NCBI GenBank assembly: GCA_021030915.1
Contig: JAGEMR010000162.1
Span: forward strand, 1 to 62,291
Source of the DNA: Astrothelium macrocarpum
Taxonomy: Eukaryota > Ascomycota > Dothideomycetes > Trypetheliales > Trypetheliaceae
Length of the DNA stretch: 62,291 nt
Reading direction: 5' to 3'
Shown here: positions 30,173 to 41,231 of the stretch, piece by piece
Position numbering within the stretch: position 1 is the first letter of the stretch
Layout of the letters: each line of letters begins with the position of its first letter
Notes under the pieces: generated by a model
What the model saw: the letters and a program-made list of their open reading frames with translations, nothing else
Database searches by the model: none
What the model was told of the DNA's origin: nothing
Program-made: the position numbers and the translations under genes

Positions 30173-31966
30173 TCAATCTTTCTCCAACCTCACCGCCGCA
30201 TTAGTCTCAATGAAGCCTAAATCCACCTTATGTCCCAACAAATCCCTAATATTACTCACTCCATACTTGATCATCGTCGGCCTCTCCAGACTCAACCCAA
30301 ACCCATACACCCTCAACTCCCTCGGTAGCCCCATCGGCTCCAGCATCTCCGGGCGAAACATGCCACTATTCCCAATCTCCACCCACTTCCCCAGCCCCGC
30401 ATGCCACCCAAATACCTCCATACTCGGCTCTGTATACGGATTATACGCCGGCTTGAATCTCAGCCCACTGATCCCGAGATTCCCAAAAAACTCCTCCAGA
30501 AACCGCATCAGACCCCCGAGCGTGAGGCCCCAATCGGCAATCACGCCCTCAACCTGGTGGAACTCGGCCAAATGCGTCGCATCGACGGTCTCGTTGCGGA
30601 ACACGCGGTCGATGCTGAAATACCGCGCCGGCCGAGGCGCAGACGCCAGTCGGTGCAGACACCACGTCGACACGGCGGTCGTATGCGTGCGGAGAACGAG
30701 TCGCAGACACTCTTCTCGCGACCACGGGTACCGGTACCCGATGGAGCCAAAGGCGCCCGTAGAGTGCACGGCGCGGGTGGCATCCCAGTACGCGGTGTAG
30801 TCACGGGTATCGCTATCTCCCAAATCCTCTTCCATCGCGGGCGGCGACTTAGACGTACCAGCGTCGTCGTCGGCGGCGGTGGCAGCAGCAGCAAACAACC
30901 GCTTGCTCGGCGCCTCCATGACATCCATAGCGCGCTCGGCTGTGGGGTCCGGGCGCGGCGGCTCCGCGGCCGGCGGGTCGGCGATGAAGAAGGTGTCCTG
31001 CATGTCGCGCGCCGGGTGCTGCTGCGGCACGAACAGCGCGTCGAAGTTCCAGAAGCCGCTCTCCACATACCGGCTCGTCGGCATCTCCACGAAGCCCAGG
31101 TTGAAGAAGATCTGCCGGAACTCCGCGCGCACTTTGTTCAGGGGGTGGAGTGCTCCTGCCGACGGGTTCGAGCCGAGCGCGGCGAAGTTGTAGGGCTTGA
31201 AGGTGGCGGTGCGCCAGGCGCCGCTGGAGAGGAGGTCGGCGGTTAGGTCGGTGACTTCGAGGGGGATGGTGGTGGCGTAGCGGGGGCCTTTGCGAGCGGT
31301 GTAGGTTATGACTTTGGTGGCTTTGGCGAGTTTGCGTTTGATGAATTCTTTGAGGGTGGTGGGGTTGTCAAGGGATTGGGTGGTGTGGATTTGTTGGAGG
31401 ACTTCGCGGGTTTTGTCTTGGACTTCGTTGGCAATGGGGATGAGAGCGTCGCCGTCTTTTTTAATCCATTTTAATTTAAAGGCGTTCCCTTGACCAACCT
31501 TGGCAGACTCTGTGCCTACTTCATTCTGTGCATTGAAGTGTTAGTGATGATTTATCACTCTTAGACTCGACCATCGATTGTACGCCTTGAGTACTGGAGC
31601 TGTCTGAACCTCAAACTGTTGAGAAACCTTGTGCACACTCACAGGAAGTTCCTTGATCCCTATCCTTCCTTTTCGCCTTACTGCATCCCACACTTTATAT
31701 TCATGACTCCCCTCGTCGCAAATCATCTGTCCCTCTTCTGTAAGTATGACCTTTTCTGCGTCAATGGTATCATATTCAATCATTTGTCGTGAAGCCAGTC
31801 TGTCCAGAGCAGCTTTTATCTCGGTTTGTGATACATTAGAGAAATCGTCAGCAGTATGAATATCTGGTTTCGTTTCGAGCAGGGATAGTATTTCTTTTGT
31901 GAGGTCGCGTGGTTGTGAGGTATTCGTGGAAACGGGGACGGGGACAGGCCCACGGGTGCCTGGCAT
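30173..31966 (-). CDS. FRS2: Phenylalanyl-tRNA synthetase alpha subunit, cytosolic
   Basis: The exons are 31966-31643 and 31525-30173, giving 558 residues. The 117-bp intron (GTGAGT..CACAG, CTAAC branch) joins GIKELP to NEVGTESAKVGQGNAF, as in other fungal enzymes; the first frame happens to remain open almost through the intron. The N-terminal winged-helix tRNA-binding region is followed by the class II core: RAEFRQIFFNLGF, motif 2 RVFRNETVDATHLAEFHQVEG (start residue 415), FKPAYNPYTEPSMEVF and motif 3 GLSLERPTM (518-526). It charges tRNA-Phe in the cytosol as an alpha2-beta2 enzyme with the beta chain encoded elsewhere. A low-complexity Pro/Ala/Asp insertion of about 50 residues (291-340) makes it longer than the human chain (508). 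This is an essential gene and intact, which anchors the region as true chromosome. Confidence 0.95.
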
Positions 31967-32229
31967 GGTCGCGCAAGCCTACACAAATCAGATTCAGGAG
32001 GGCGTCGCGAATTCAGTAGTTATTGAAGCTTTATCGTTTGGCAACGTCGTTGGTTTTAATGGGACAATTGTGACTGAAGCTCGGAGCTGAGTCAAACCTC
32101 CGCCGACGTAATTAGTTAGGTGCACCGCTTCTCATCTGCTACCTCTACATTGAAAGTCCTGCACGATCCGCAAACGCGTTCAATCATAAATAATGTCTAT
32201 TCGTGGTTTTCTATCGTCTATTTGCATAA

Positions 32230-33777
32230 TCATGAAACATAAAACATGCTTGGTCCTGCCATAATTCGTCGCCATGCCAAAGGTCCCAGCAAAAATAATG
32301 CTATGCACCATCTAGCCGCGCTCAGCGGTGCGCTGCATACCTCCCAAACCCGTCTTGATAGCCTGCTCAAAATTTGGAATAAAATGTTTTGACTCGGTCT
32401 CGGCGTCTCACTTGCCTTCTGTTCAGATTTCAACGTCGCCGAAAGTACCAATGGCCTTGGACCTCCGGCAGTATTAATGAACCGGCGCATCACTCGCGGG
32501 GCTTTGCTCGGCGGCTGATCAGATTTGTATGCTAGTGGTGATCCAGGTGATGCAGCTTGAGAACCCATGGAGGCATCTTCGGCTTGAGTGGATGGAGATG
32601 ATTGAGATGAGATTGTTGTTGTCTGTGAGTGTTTGGTAAAGACATCCCCTAGTCCGAGAAGACCTAATTCGTCCGAGAGAGGCTTATCAGGAGTATACTT
32701 TTCCTCGTTCCCTTCCGCAACTTCCTCTCGTCTCAACTGCCTTCTGCGTCTAATGCTGAGTGATCCCGCTTCTGGTAGGGGTGATTTGGTCTTTGGAGAG
32801 CAAGGACCTTCGAGTATTGTCTGTCGTTTTGGTAGGACTGGTACCTGATCGAACGCCCTACGCATAGGCGATGTGTGTTTGTTGGGTGAGATGGGTGTGA
32901 GAGGCGTCATTGCTCTTGTTGGGGATATTTCTTGTAGGCTGTTTGTAGGGATGCGTGGAAACATTGACCTCGGTCGTGGCCTCGCATGTGCTGGCGTTGA
33001 CGTTTCTTCCTTTGTTGGAGACCTCGCAAGTAGTTCCGACCACGAGTCCAATCTTCTCTCAAGCTCAATGTGTGATGCTTGGACTGACCTCAAAGTTTTT
33101 TTCGTTTCTTCCAAGTCATACTCTGCTTCCATCCTTTTCTGCTCGCTAACCTCCAATTCCCTTTCCAATCTCTTAATGCCGCTTTTGTATTCTTCAGCTT
33201 CTTCATCAATTCGACGCTGACATCTTTCCTCCACGTCACAGAGCTGTTCTCTAAGAAGATCGCATTCCTGACTCAGTTCTCGCCTTTTGGTCAAATGCGC
33301 TTTTTTGGTCTTTGGGGAAGAATAATCTTCGAGTTGGCGATGAGCAGCTACCAATTGAGCTTCAAGGTGCTCAATGTGCATTCTATACCCGCCACTTGCG
33401 CTCCGGTTTTTGGTTAATTTGGGACTTCGCGTTCGGCAGACGCTCAGATGACTGGTGACTGGAGGGACTGGTGAGGGTGTTGATAGCCTAACACATTCAG
33501 GTGAAACCGAGTTTTCCTTGTCGTCCGATGTACCATCATAGAAGACGCTAGCTTTTGTGCTCGGACGGGTATCTTGGTAGATTTCAAAGGTATTGCTCAC
33601 CGTCTGGCGCTGGTGTTGCCGCCGGCGGAGACTTGCATTGTTAATCTCGGCAAGAATACTACTGGACGGCTGTTCCGATTTCGGTGTCACATTCCTTTGT
33701 ATCAGAGGTGGTCTCAGGTTTGCATTCCGTAGAGCCAATCTTCTCTGATTGCGAGAAGTGTGTGGTTCGGCCGACAT
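32230..33777 (-). CDS. Coiled-coil protein with KEN box and C-terminal hydrophobic segment, unknown function
   Basis: This is a 515-residue single-exon protein. The N-terminus is basic and disordered. A KEN tripeptide lies at residues 87-89 (SDDKENS), a known destruction signal for the anaphase-promoting complex. Residues about 133-250 form a strong coiled coil rich in Glu, Arg and Leu (ELSQECDLLREQL, KRLERELEVSEQKR). Many Ser-Pro/Thr-Pro sites follow (SPTKEE, TPLTPISP), suggesting cyclin-dependent kinase targets. A single hydrophobic stretch near the end (CIALFLLGPLAW) could be a membrane anchor. The combination hints at a cell-cycle or nuclear-envelope/spindle-pole role, but I recognise no family. 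It is transcribed in the same direction as the synthetase gene and starts 264 bp beyond that gene's ATG. Confidence 0.75.
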   Translation of the reverse strand: MSAEPHTSRNQRRLALRNANLRPPLIQRNVTPKSEQPSSSILAEINNASLRRRQHQRQTVSNTFEIYQDTRPSTKASVFYDGTSDDKENSVSPECVRLSTPSPVPPVTSHLSVCRTRSPKLTKNRSASGGYRMHIEHLEAQLVAAHRQLEDYSSPKTKKAHLTKRRELSQECDLLREQLCDVEERCQRRIDEEAEEYKSGIKRLERELEVSEQKRMEAEYDLEETKKTLRSVQASHIELERRLDSWSELLARSPTKEETSTPAHARPRPRSMFPRIPTNSLQEISPTRAMTPLTPISPNKHTSPMRRAFDQVPVLPKRQTILEGPCSPKTKSPLPEAGSLSIRRRRQLRREEVAEGNEEKYTPDKPLSDELGLLGLGDVFTKHSQTTTISSQSSPSTQAEDASMGSQAASPGSPLAYKSDQPPSKAPRVMRRFINTAGGPRPLVLSATLKSEQKASETPRPSQNILFQILSRLSRRVWEVCSAPLSAARWCIALFLLGPLAWRRIMAGPSMFYVS

Positions 33778-34199
33778 GTCGACCTGACGAGTTTGATTAG
33801 CTGTGCTCCCTGTACAGACATAGTAAATTTACCAAACCAAGAGAAGTCAAGGGTGCGCAGCACTCATCAGGATCTAATGCCGGCTCGGCCAGTACGTACA
33901 GTCATCCAATCGTCAGAATCATCGGCGCTAGAAATGCAGGTTGCGAATGTCAAGGGACAAGAAGGCACCAACCAGCGTGCTAAGGAGTTTTTGTTTACAG
34001 TAGCGGGGCTTGACAACAACACACATTAGCCTCGGCTCGTCCCGCCGTTGCCATCGAACCCTTGCACGCCCTGTTACGTGGGGGGAAGCCCCTTTAGAAT
34101 TTTAAACAATCACGGTTAGTAAAATTTTTGCAAGACTTTCTCAAAGAAATTTCGATTGAAACTACTGAAGGCCTCCCCGATATGAAAAGGGTCAAAAAA
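33778..34199. other. Intergenic gap, likely promoter of the coiled-coil gene
   Basis: This is 422 bp between two minus-strand genes. No gene or repeat is seen. Confidence 0.45.
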
Positions 34200-35043
34200 T
34201 CACTCTTCCTTTTCCGCCTCATCGGCGTCCGCCTGGAAACATCCCCTCAACACCTTCAACCACATGAGGGCCCCCAAGAGAAACCAAACGACTATAATAT
34301 GGTCCTTCAGTTTCCATAGTGCCTTCTTCAGTTTCATCGGCTCCATGGTATCTGCGTCAATCTCGCCGAGCTGGTTAAAAGCTCTACGGCAAACTACGGA
34401 GGCCCCCAATATGATGATTAAGGACACAGCGATTTCGGCGATGGAGATGATGAACTCGCAAGTAATGTGTGGAGTCCATCTCTCTGGAGCGCCTCCGGTT
34501 TGTAGGATGGTAGCCGGGAGTGCGGCCATGATTGGGCTGCCCGGCGGTGTAGCAAATTGCTGGGGTTCGTTGCGTCGAAAGACTCTTAAATATAGGCAAG
34601 TCCAAACCCTATAGCACCAGACAAGAAGAAGTTTAATCTTGTCGATGACTGTCAGCTGTACCGCAGCTGTGGTAGGGCTTTGGGTCGTCATGGAAGTCGA
34701 CTGTTATGTAAGCTGATGCTCTATTCAATGATGCTTTGCGAGCTCATACTGGCACGCCAATCTCCTGCAGAACTTCATTTTCATGCGTCTCCATATTTTC
34801 TTCAATCGTAGTATCTGAGTCAGACTCCAAATTCTCCTCCATCTTTCCTTCAGCTCCAACTTCATTGTCACCAATATGATATTCGTCATGAACAAGACAT
34901 GCGTTCTGTGGCGAAGTGTCTTCGTTGCGAAGATCTACAAGAACTTCTTCTACGCGAGACGAGTGCTGAGAATCAGATTGAGCAGATGAACTGTTTGCTT
35001 GGCTTGCAACACCATCCGCTTTTGGGGATTTCGGTCCTGACAT
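34200..35043 (-). CDS. Small two-exon membrane protein with acidic N-terminus, unknown
   Basis: Two adjacent open frames join through a 49-bp intron (GTATGA..TAACAG, 34749-34701). Exons 35043-34750 and 34700-34200 then read continuously for 264 residues, with PS joining TSMTTQSP across the junction. The N-terminal 98 residues are hydrophilic and acidic (Ser/Gln, then Glu/Asp runs). The C-terminal part has two hydrophobic helices, ISIAEIAVSLIIILGASVV and HIIVVWFLLGALMW, and a weaker one near KIKLLLVWCYRVW. No family is recognised. Alternatively the two frames are separate genes, but the in-frame splice makes one gene more likely. Confidence 0.55.
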
Positions 35044-35969
35044 TTTGTTGGTCTTTCAGTGTGCACAAAGAGAACAAAAGATGGTGGAATAACACGCCCT
35101 GTGTAGTCGTATGGACTTTGGCAGATGTATCAAGGAAGTCTAGAAAGCGAAGGAAAGCTAGGAAAGCTTGGAAGTGAAGGAAGGGAATGAAATTAATAAA
35201 GTTCCCATGTGTATTGACCACGCCATTGTCTCTGCATCTCACACTCCCAGATCACCACAGGAACACGCTAGACGCGCGCGAAACAAGGTGTCATGTTTGA
35301 TCTTGTGCCAGATTTGGAAGTCAACACACGGGGAAGTCGAACACAAAGGAAGACTGTATTACCTAATTCCAACTCTAACGTCCTGAACATGCTTTTGTCA
35401 ATCAGTTCGCCGAACCATTGCGCTAGGCTTGCGTCATCACATTCGTGTTACTACTTCTCTATGCTTCTCTCGTTCTTTTTCCCTTCAAGCAATTCGCTTC
35501 CAAATCTCCATCAATTGCAATGACAACCACCGCCACTAACATCTATATCATTAGCTCTTTTCCATTCTTGTCATCCTTCACGTCTCCAAACCTCCATGAG
35601 CATGCATACCTCTTCTCTCATTAGCTGGATCGAGGCAAGAGGAATGCTTGCCAACAAGATCTCGCCGCTGCCCATCTATATATATCTAAAGACGATGGCA
35701 TTAGATATGCTTCTGGTCTGGCGTTATCGACGATGGCTTTCAATGTCAGGCTCAGCCGCTCTCCGGCCCCAGCAATCAAATGGGGACAGATTATCAGACT
35801 TTATCAAGCGTGTCAGAAGCTCTGTATGCAGATAATTCTGGACCTACAATAGAGAATGCTCCGAGAAAGATTTCAAATACGTGATAAGAAAAACATCATG
35901 TTGTGGTTCATCCTCTGACCCTAATCTACTGGATCTTTTTGCGGCACCAAAAAGTCTACGTTGTTGGAC
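35044..35969. other. Intergenic region, no gene recognised
   Basis: About 0.9 kb with only short irregular frames, including an 80-codon plus-strand one at 35596. The left end should hold the promoter of the small membrane protein. Confidence 0.4.
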
Positions 35970-36802
35970 TTAAGACGCGTTGTCGAATTCAATCACCAGT
36001 TCTTTCAACGCGTGAACTAATTTGATTGGTTGACTCATGAACGGACTGTGTCCCGCCGCAACTTCTTTTACAATCTATTTCACGCCGCTACCTTCCAACA
36101 AAGCGTCTTGAACGGGCGGCAAAAGGGCAGCATCCTCTGTGCATCGAATATACACTCGACGTCCATCAAATTGTTTCTGATTGTAATATATCGGAGGCTC
36201 TTTCTCCGTCAAACAGACGAGCGAATGGCCTTTCAGCTTCGAGGCGGCTTCAGCGCTGACATCCGGAGGGCAGTCCTGGTAGAAGACCTTTTCTGGGGCT
36301 ACTGCCCACAGCAGTTCGTTCTTTTCCTGCGATTTGGATCATCAGTAAGGGTCTTTGGAGATCCGTGTCATACAACGCTTACATCAGGCACGAGCCATTC
36401 CAACCACTTTCCTCCTAGTGCATCGAGTACTGAGACCCCCTCATGAGGTATGAAGGCACACATATACACGATTCCTATCAATCCACCCTCCGAGCCCTTG
36501 CCTTGTATCTCGCTTTTGCTGAGACCTTTGATGGCGATACTTCCAGGAAAGCCAGCGTATGAGTGGAGTACCAGAACGACTTCTCGACCTTGGTCGATGA
36601 GGGGTATCAAAAGGTGCCTCATCATATTTGCATCGTCCTGGATTGTCATATCCTTGCTGTCCGTTGTCAACAGCGTTGCGCTTCTAGCTTCAAAGCCTTG
36701 TTTCTCGAGCTCGGTCATCAGAGGCTGTAGGCAGTCACGCGGGTGGAAAGAACCTGGGAAGATCACAAAGATGGGTTTCGAGCCGGTCATCACGGCTGAC
36801 AA
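35970..36802 (-). pseudogene. Alpha/beta hydrolase truncated by a stop before its catalytic His
   Basis: The exons are 36802-36383 and 36326-35970, with a 56-bp intron (GTAAGC..CGCAG). The N-terminal region reads KPIFVIFPGSFHP. The nucleophile elbow is LVLHSYAGFPG (Ser81), and a cap region follows. Exon 2 reads LLWAVAPEKVFYQDCPPDV and RRVYIRCTEDAALLPP. A TAG at 36077-36075 interrupts VK-[stop]-IVKEVAAGHSPFMSQP; the same frame then runs 34 more codons to a natural TAA. TGG to TAG (G-to-A, i.e. CpA to TpA on the other strand) explains it, since Trp commonly precedes this strand. The stop removes the presumed catalytic histidine in GHSPF, so the 223-residue product should be inactive. The family matches small fungal esterase-like hydrolases of unknown substrate. 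A sequencing error is possible. Confidence 0.8.
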
Positions 36803-37309
36803 TGCAAATTTGGTGAAAACAGCGCAATTGCTCTGAACAGATTAATTTACGATGAGAGCCCGTAATCGTGAGAAAGCAAGAAATAGACTTAACTAGAAAC
36901 TTATGATCAGATAGGAGATGGTTGAGTAGGAAGTTGCTTTTCTTGTGCAGTATATGAGTTCTTACACTCTAAATGCTTCCGGCTCGGGTCACATCAGCAA
37001 TAGCTGATAAAGTGGGGCTACCACTTGCTAAAGTGAGACAATCTCTTCATCAACATCCATTTTGACTTCCGTGGGAAAGATTTAGAACCACAGTTAATAG
37101 CGGGCGACAGGACGACGCGGCACAGTGCGGCACGGTCAAGTAATTACTCCACACCTCAGAGACTCAATCATTTAGCTTCTGCTAGTAAAGTTCAAAGTCG
37201 CTAGCGACAGCTACACTCTTGCATATCTGACTTACGTGAGATTGCGCTTACTGCAGACTTAGTGTTCTACCTTCATCCCCAATCTGAACCGTCTTCTTCG
37301 ACGATCACC
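36803..37309. other. Divergent promoter region
   Basis: About 0.5 kb between the hydrolase and the rhodopsin-domain fragment. A short duplicated GACGCGGCAC/GTGCGGCAC motif lies near 37115. No gene is seen. Confidence 0.4.
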
Positions 37310-37474
37310 ATGGCTCTTCGACCTCCATCGGCTGGGCCCGATCTCTACCAAACACAGGCAGCCACCATCTTGAGTGGCCCCATCTCGACTTTTATCATTG
37401 CCGGCATCGCCGTTGGCTTGCGTCTCCTCTGTTGGCGACCGCGCGACACCAAATCGTTGTGGGATGACTATCCT
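37310..37474 (+). pseudogene. First exon of a rhodopsin-domain integral membrane protein, rest missing
   Basis: The exon reads MALRPPSAGPDLYQTQAATIL, then a hydrophobic helix (TFIIAGIAVGLRLLCW), and ends KSLWDDYP before a GTATGT donor at 37475. This is the standard opening of fungal rhodopsin-domain membrane proteins (PF20684 type), including the WDDY motif at the end of the first exon. The remaining helices (about 300 residues) do not follow; the next 500 bp has no convincing match and the next gene begins at 38022. It is a gene remnant, not functional. Confidence 0.6.
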
Positions 37475-38021
37475 GTATGTCCCTGACCTTGGGTGCTTCA
37501 TCGTCACTGGCAAGTCTGTGTCGACTGCCGGTGGGCGGGTGCTGTTCTTGGTACCTTCTTGGAGTAGAATTTGCTTTCGAGTTCCACGAGAAAAAAATCC
37601 TGTATATAACTCGTAAATGGTGCCTTATGTTGAGCTCACCGAGATTTTCAAACCCAGCACGTACACAATACTAGATTGAACGGCCTATACAAAGATGTGC
37701 TCGCAGTGAATAAAGCTGTAAAAGCGCCTGTGCCACAAGTTGCTAAATTTGTCCACTGCTTAGTCATTTGAATTTCTGCTTGTATCTTGGACAAAATGTT
37801 GACATCGCATATGCAGCCTCATACCTCCGTACCTATGTACCTTAGTCGACGAATACGCCTTGTATGTACCCCGCTTCAGCCCCTGAGGCTGCACTATTTT
37901 TATCCCATAAAGGGGGAATCGCCTCGGCAGGAATGAAGCACGGTCTTCGCTTTCACTACCTTATAGCACGAACTGCCACAATGTCTTCGGGACCTCTCAA
38001 CCCCCTATACTTTCCAAGAGC
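37475..38021. other. Gap holding eroded sequence and promoter of the membrane glycoprotein
   Basis: About 0.55 kb. Segments such as ASSSLASLCRLP in one frame could be eroded rhodopsin-domain helix 2, but I cannot confirm it. Confidence 0.35.
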
Positions 38022-40462
38022 ATGGCAGCATGCAATATATGTGAGGAGCATTCAGACATGTCATACGCGACCGAAAACAGCACGCAGAGGAAAGCGGAAA
38101 GCCAAGCTTATCTAGACCCAAATTCAACTAAGGAGAACGATGTATCAGCGACCTCTAGCCAGACAGAAACCGAAAGACGCCTTCATCATTTAGAGAAAGG
38201 GAGTCAATCTCAACTTCGAACAAGTCTTGTTCATCGCAGCTCGTTTGCCATTCTTCTCGTAATTTTCTACGCTTCATTTGCCATCTCTAGTTGGACAATC
38301 ATATGTATTCTATCTTTTCGACCAATCGGAGCATATTCTTATTATTATAGTGGTAAGAGCACTGAGGATGACGGTTACGGCTGGCTAGATCCTGAGAGAT
38401 TTCACAAATTTTACGCGCCGACGGAAGGTCTCTATCGTACCGCCAAAGTTATCAACGCCGGAGCAAACGTTTTAACAATACCGATTGCCACTGCTATATG
38501 TATGCGAGCCGCTGTCATTTATTCGCAGCAAAGCGGAAACGGCCTCACTATCAGAAAGACTATGGCACTAGCAGACCAAGGGTGGATATCCCCAGATATA
38601 TGGGCGAAACTAGTCACGAGATTCGGATGGCGACAGTATGGAAGCAGGCTTCTATGGCTTGCAATGCTCCTCCATGTAATAGGTCAGTATGTCTACTCAT
38701 CGATAGGCTGAGACTGAAGTGGCTTTAGGTTTTCTGATTGCCCCCCTCCAGCAACTGGTCCTGACTCAATCAACTACCAAAACTCCAGTGGAGCCACACC
38801 TGATTGAAAATATTGCAGATATACCTGTGCTTCTCGACAACGATCCAAAAGAAGGTGATTCCAACTACATAGTAACACTTGTACGATATGCGCTCACCAG
38901 CTCCTTTTCTACCGACATTCAGCCCAACGTTTGGTTCAACGCTCCTATAAAGTGTAGTGACATAACTGGTTCCAAAGTACAAGTGAAAGATCAGCCAATA
39001 TACTGCGCTTTGGAGGGTGCTCCTGGACTCGGAGACTTAGATATCTCTTTACAACCCTTTGTTTCACAGCTGCAGAATGGGTTTAATACAGGAGTCATTC
39101 GACAATTTGCGCCTCGTCTAAATTCCTCTGTTTCGTACAACAACATCTCATTCTCCGAGTTTCCCAGTAACTGTGAGGAACTTCCTGGTTCTTTTTTTGC
39201 CGCATATCAATCGAACGATACAACATATGACGTTCAAGTCTGCATGCCAGCAAACGTCACTAAGACACCTTGGAAGGCCACTCGATTACGACAAGATATC
39301 TCAGAAAGCCTCTATCTGAATATTACCGTGTTCTTACCTACTGGCACATCCTATGCATCGGCATTCAAGATTGTTGTTAACAGTACAGCCGGCTATTTCG
39401 AGCTTCCCAACTATCTAAATGGCAATGTTCCAGGCCAACTACTCGATCAAGATCCAAATGATCTTTGTGATATTCATTGCATGGAACAGAACTTCCCGTC
39501 TTCCAACATTGAGTAAGCACCTTGGAGTTCAATACTCTTTAATCGGCTCAATGATAACCAGGCTTAGTGACGGGAGAAATTTGAATCAAGCTTTCTCAAA
39601 ACGCCAAGAAGACTCGACGACTTTTTTCATGGAAGAATCAGAAAAGACCATCTCTCTTGATCTGATCAGCAACAAACCGCCTCTATTAACAATTGCCATT
39701 GCATTGTTCGGAGATTCGTCTTACATGGCAACACTTTCCAAGTATCCTAGTATCTTTGAGATACCCAAAGACAACACTGAAACTCCAAATCGTCCCATCT
39801 CCGACTCTACATGTGTCGACCTGATCCCACTGCGCGGTCTGCTGGACGACTTGGGAGATCAAAGTTCCGTTGCCGCTTCCGCTAACTTAGGCCAGTGCAT
39901 TGTACCTCAAATGCCCGATCAAATTTCAATTCAAATTGGAGAGTGGCTATCCTTATTCTTTGCCGAAAATGTATTCTTTACCGATAACTCTAACCCTGGG
40001 GAACCTATCCAGCAGCCATACTACGAGATGCAAAAAGTGCTCACTGCTGCTTCATTCTTGGCAAACTACATTTGGTTAACTAGAAGCGTAACTGATGAAA
40101 TTGGAAGTGTGGTTGTCAACTATGATCCTGGCGCAGACACTCAGGTTCCGGTCATCAGTCTCTTAGGCATCGTTATAATTTCAGTGCTGTTGACATTCTT
40201 TATTGTAGGTCTCTTTGCAATGGCTCTCTACACAAGAATTTGGCCGAGTTGGACAGAAAAACTAGATGCTTTTGCAATGATGAGATTGGGTGCCGCAATG
40301 GTGAATGATGTACCATTACTTCTAGGTACAGAAGACAGGGTTGCCTTCTTGGATCAAGGTCCAGGTTGGATTGGTGATGCAAATCCTGACGACGAGATAG
40401 GCCAATTACGAATAGGGGCACAAGAGAGACTGAAGCGCGGAAGAAGGTTCTTTAGTTATTGA
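38022..40462 (+). CDS. Large fungal plasma-membrane glycoprotein, unknown function
   Basis: The exons are 38022-38682, 38729-39512 and 39562-40462 (introns 46 and 49 bp), giving 781 residues. The cytosolic N-terminus is followed by a strong helix (FAILLVIFYASFAISSWTIICIL), then helices near GANVLTIPIATAICMRAA and LLWLAMLLHVIGFLIAPLQQL. A large non-cytosolic domain carries several N-glycosylation sequons (NSSVS, NISFS, NDTT, NVTK, NITV). A last helix VISLLGIVIISVLLTFFIVGLFAMAL precedes a short C-terminal tail. The layout (three N-terminal helices, large ectodomain, one C-terminal helix) recurs in a family of uncharacterised fungal membrane proteins. The ATG at 38022 is chosen; 38058 is an alternative. 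All splice junctions keep frame, so it appears intact. Confidence 0.8.
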
Positions 40463-41231
40463 TGCCATCGAACATCTCTCAAATCTTCAAGTTCTCTACA
40501 TACCAAATTGTTCATCCTCTTGTGTGCCTGTCCCAAGCAAAGTTTGCGAAGTGCGTGCGCACTACAAACGCCACTCGTAACTCGTCCGACGTGTCGCGGC
40601 CAGCAGAATCGGCTTCAGCTTCCCTCATTTTCGCGCTTACATTGTTACATAATCATCAAATCAAAATCAACAATCTTATTTCTTTCCCAGGATTAGCTTT
40701 CTATACAAATTCCTGCGCAATTTGCTTATTGGATGGTATGAAGCCGTGATGATTAGACCAATGAGACACAGGCGAAACTTAAGTCACATTTTGCTTGGCA
40801 TTGCAACTGGAGTACACTTCAATCAATGAATACGCATGATTTAAGATATTATATGTCATGACTGTCTATAGGGAGAGGGCAGTGCAAATTTCGAGTACAC
40901 ATCTGTCGAGTTCTGAGATTAGACCCGTACTATTGTCAGAAGATCGCATAACGAAAAGACGCAGTGAATCACAGACTCTGATTAGCCGCCCGTGTAAGAA
41001 GGTACGCAATCACGTACTCAGGTGTTGTTTCGGAGTGGGGGGACCAACTTAGTTTCAGCCCTCTCGGTTGGCTGTGACGCGCTCCTCCGCCTCCGACGAA
41101 TCGATTTCAACAAACATTTTTCGGCTGCGATTGCTACGAATGCAACTGCCAGGTAGCTCCTCGTCTAGTTGTGTAACACGTCGCGAATAAAAGATCGTGA
41201 ATGCCCACCATATCGCACTCACCAAGCCAAA
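40463..41231. other. Intergenic region, no gene recognised
   Basis: About 0.77 kb between two plus-strand genes, with only short irregular frames. The right end should contain the promoter of the F-box gene. Confidence 0.4.

Noticed and set aside
30401..31246. 281-codon plus-strand frame
   Set aside because: Antisense shadow of the GC-rich synthetase gene; Arg-rich translation.
31526..31558. 33-bp intron in the phenylalanyl-tRNA synthetase gene
   Set aside because: Too short; the upstream GTGAGT at 31642 gives a 117-bp intron and joins family-conserved residues.
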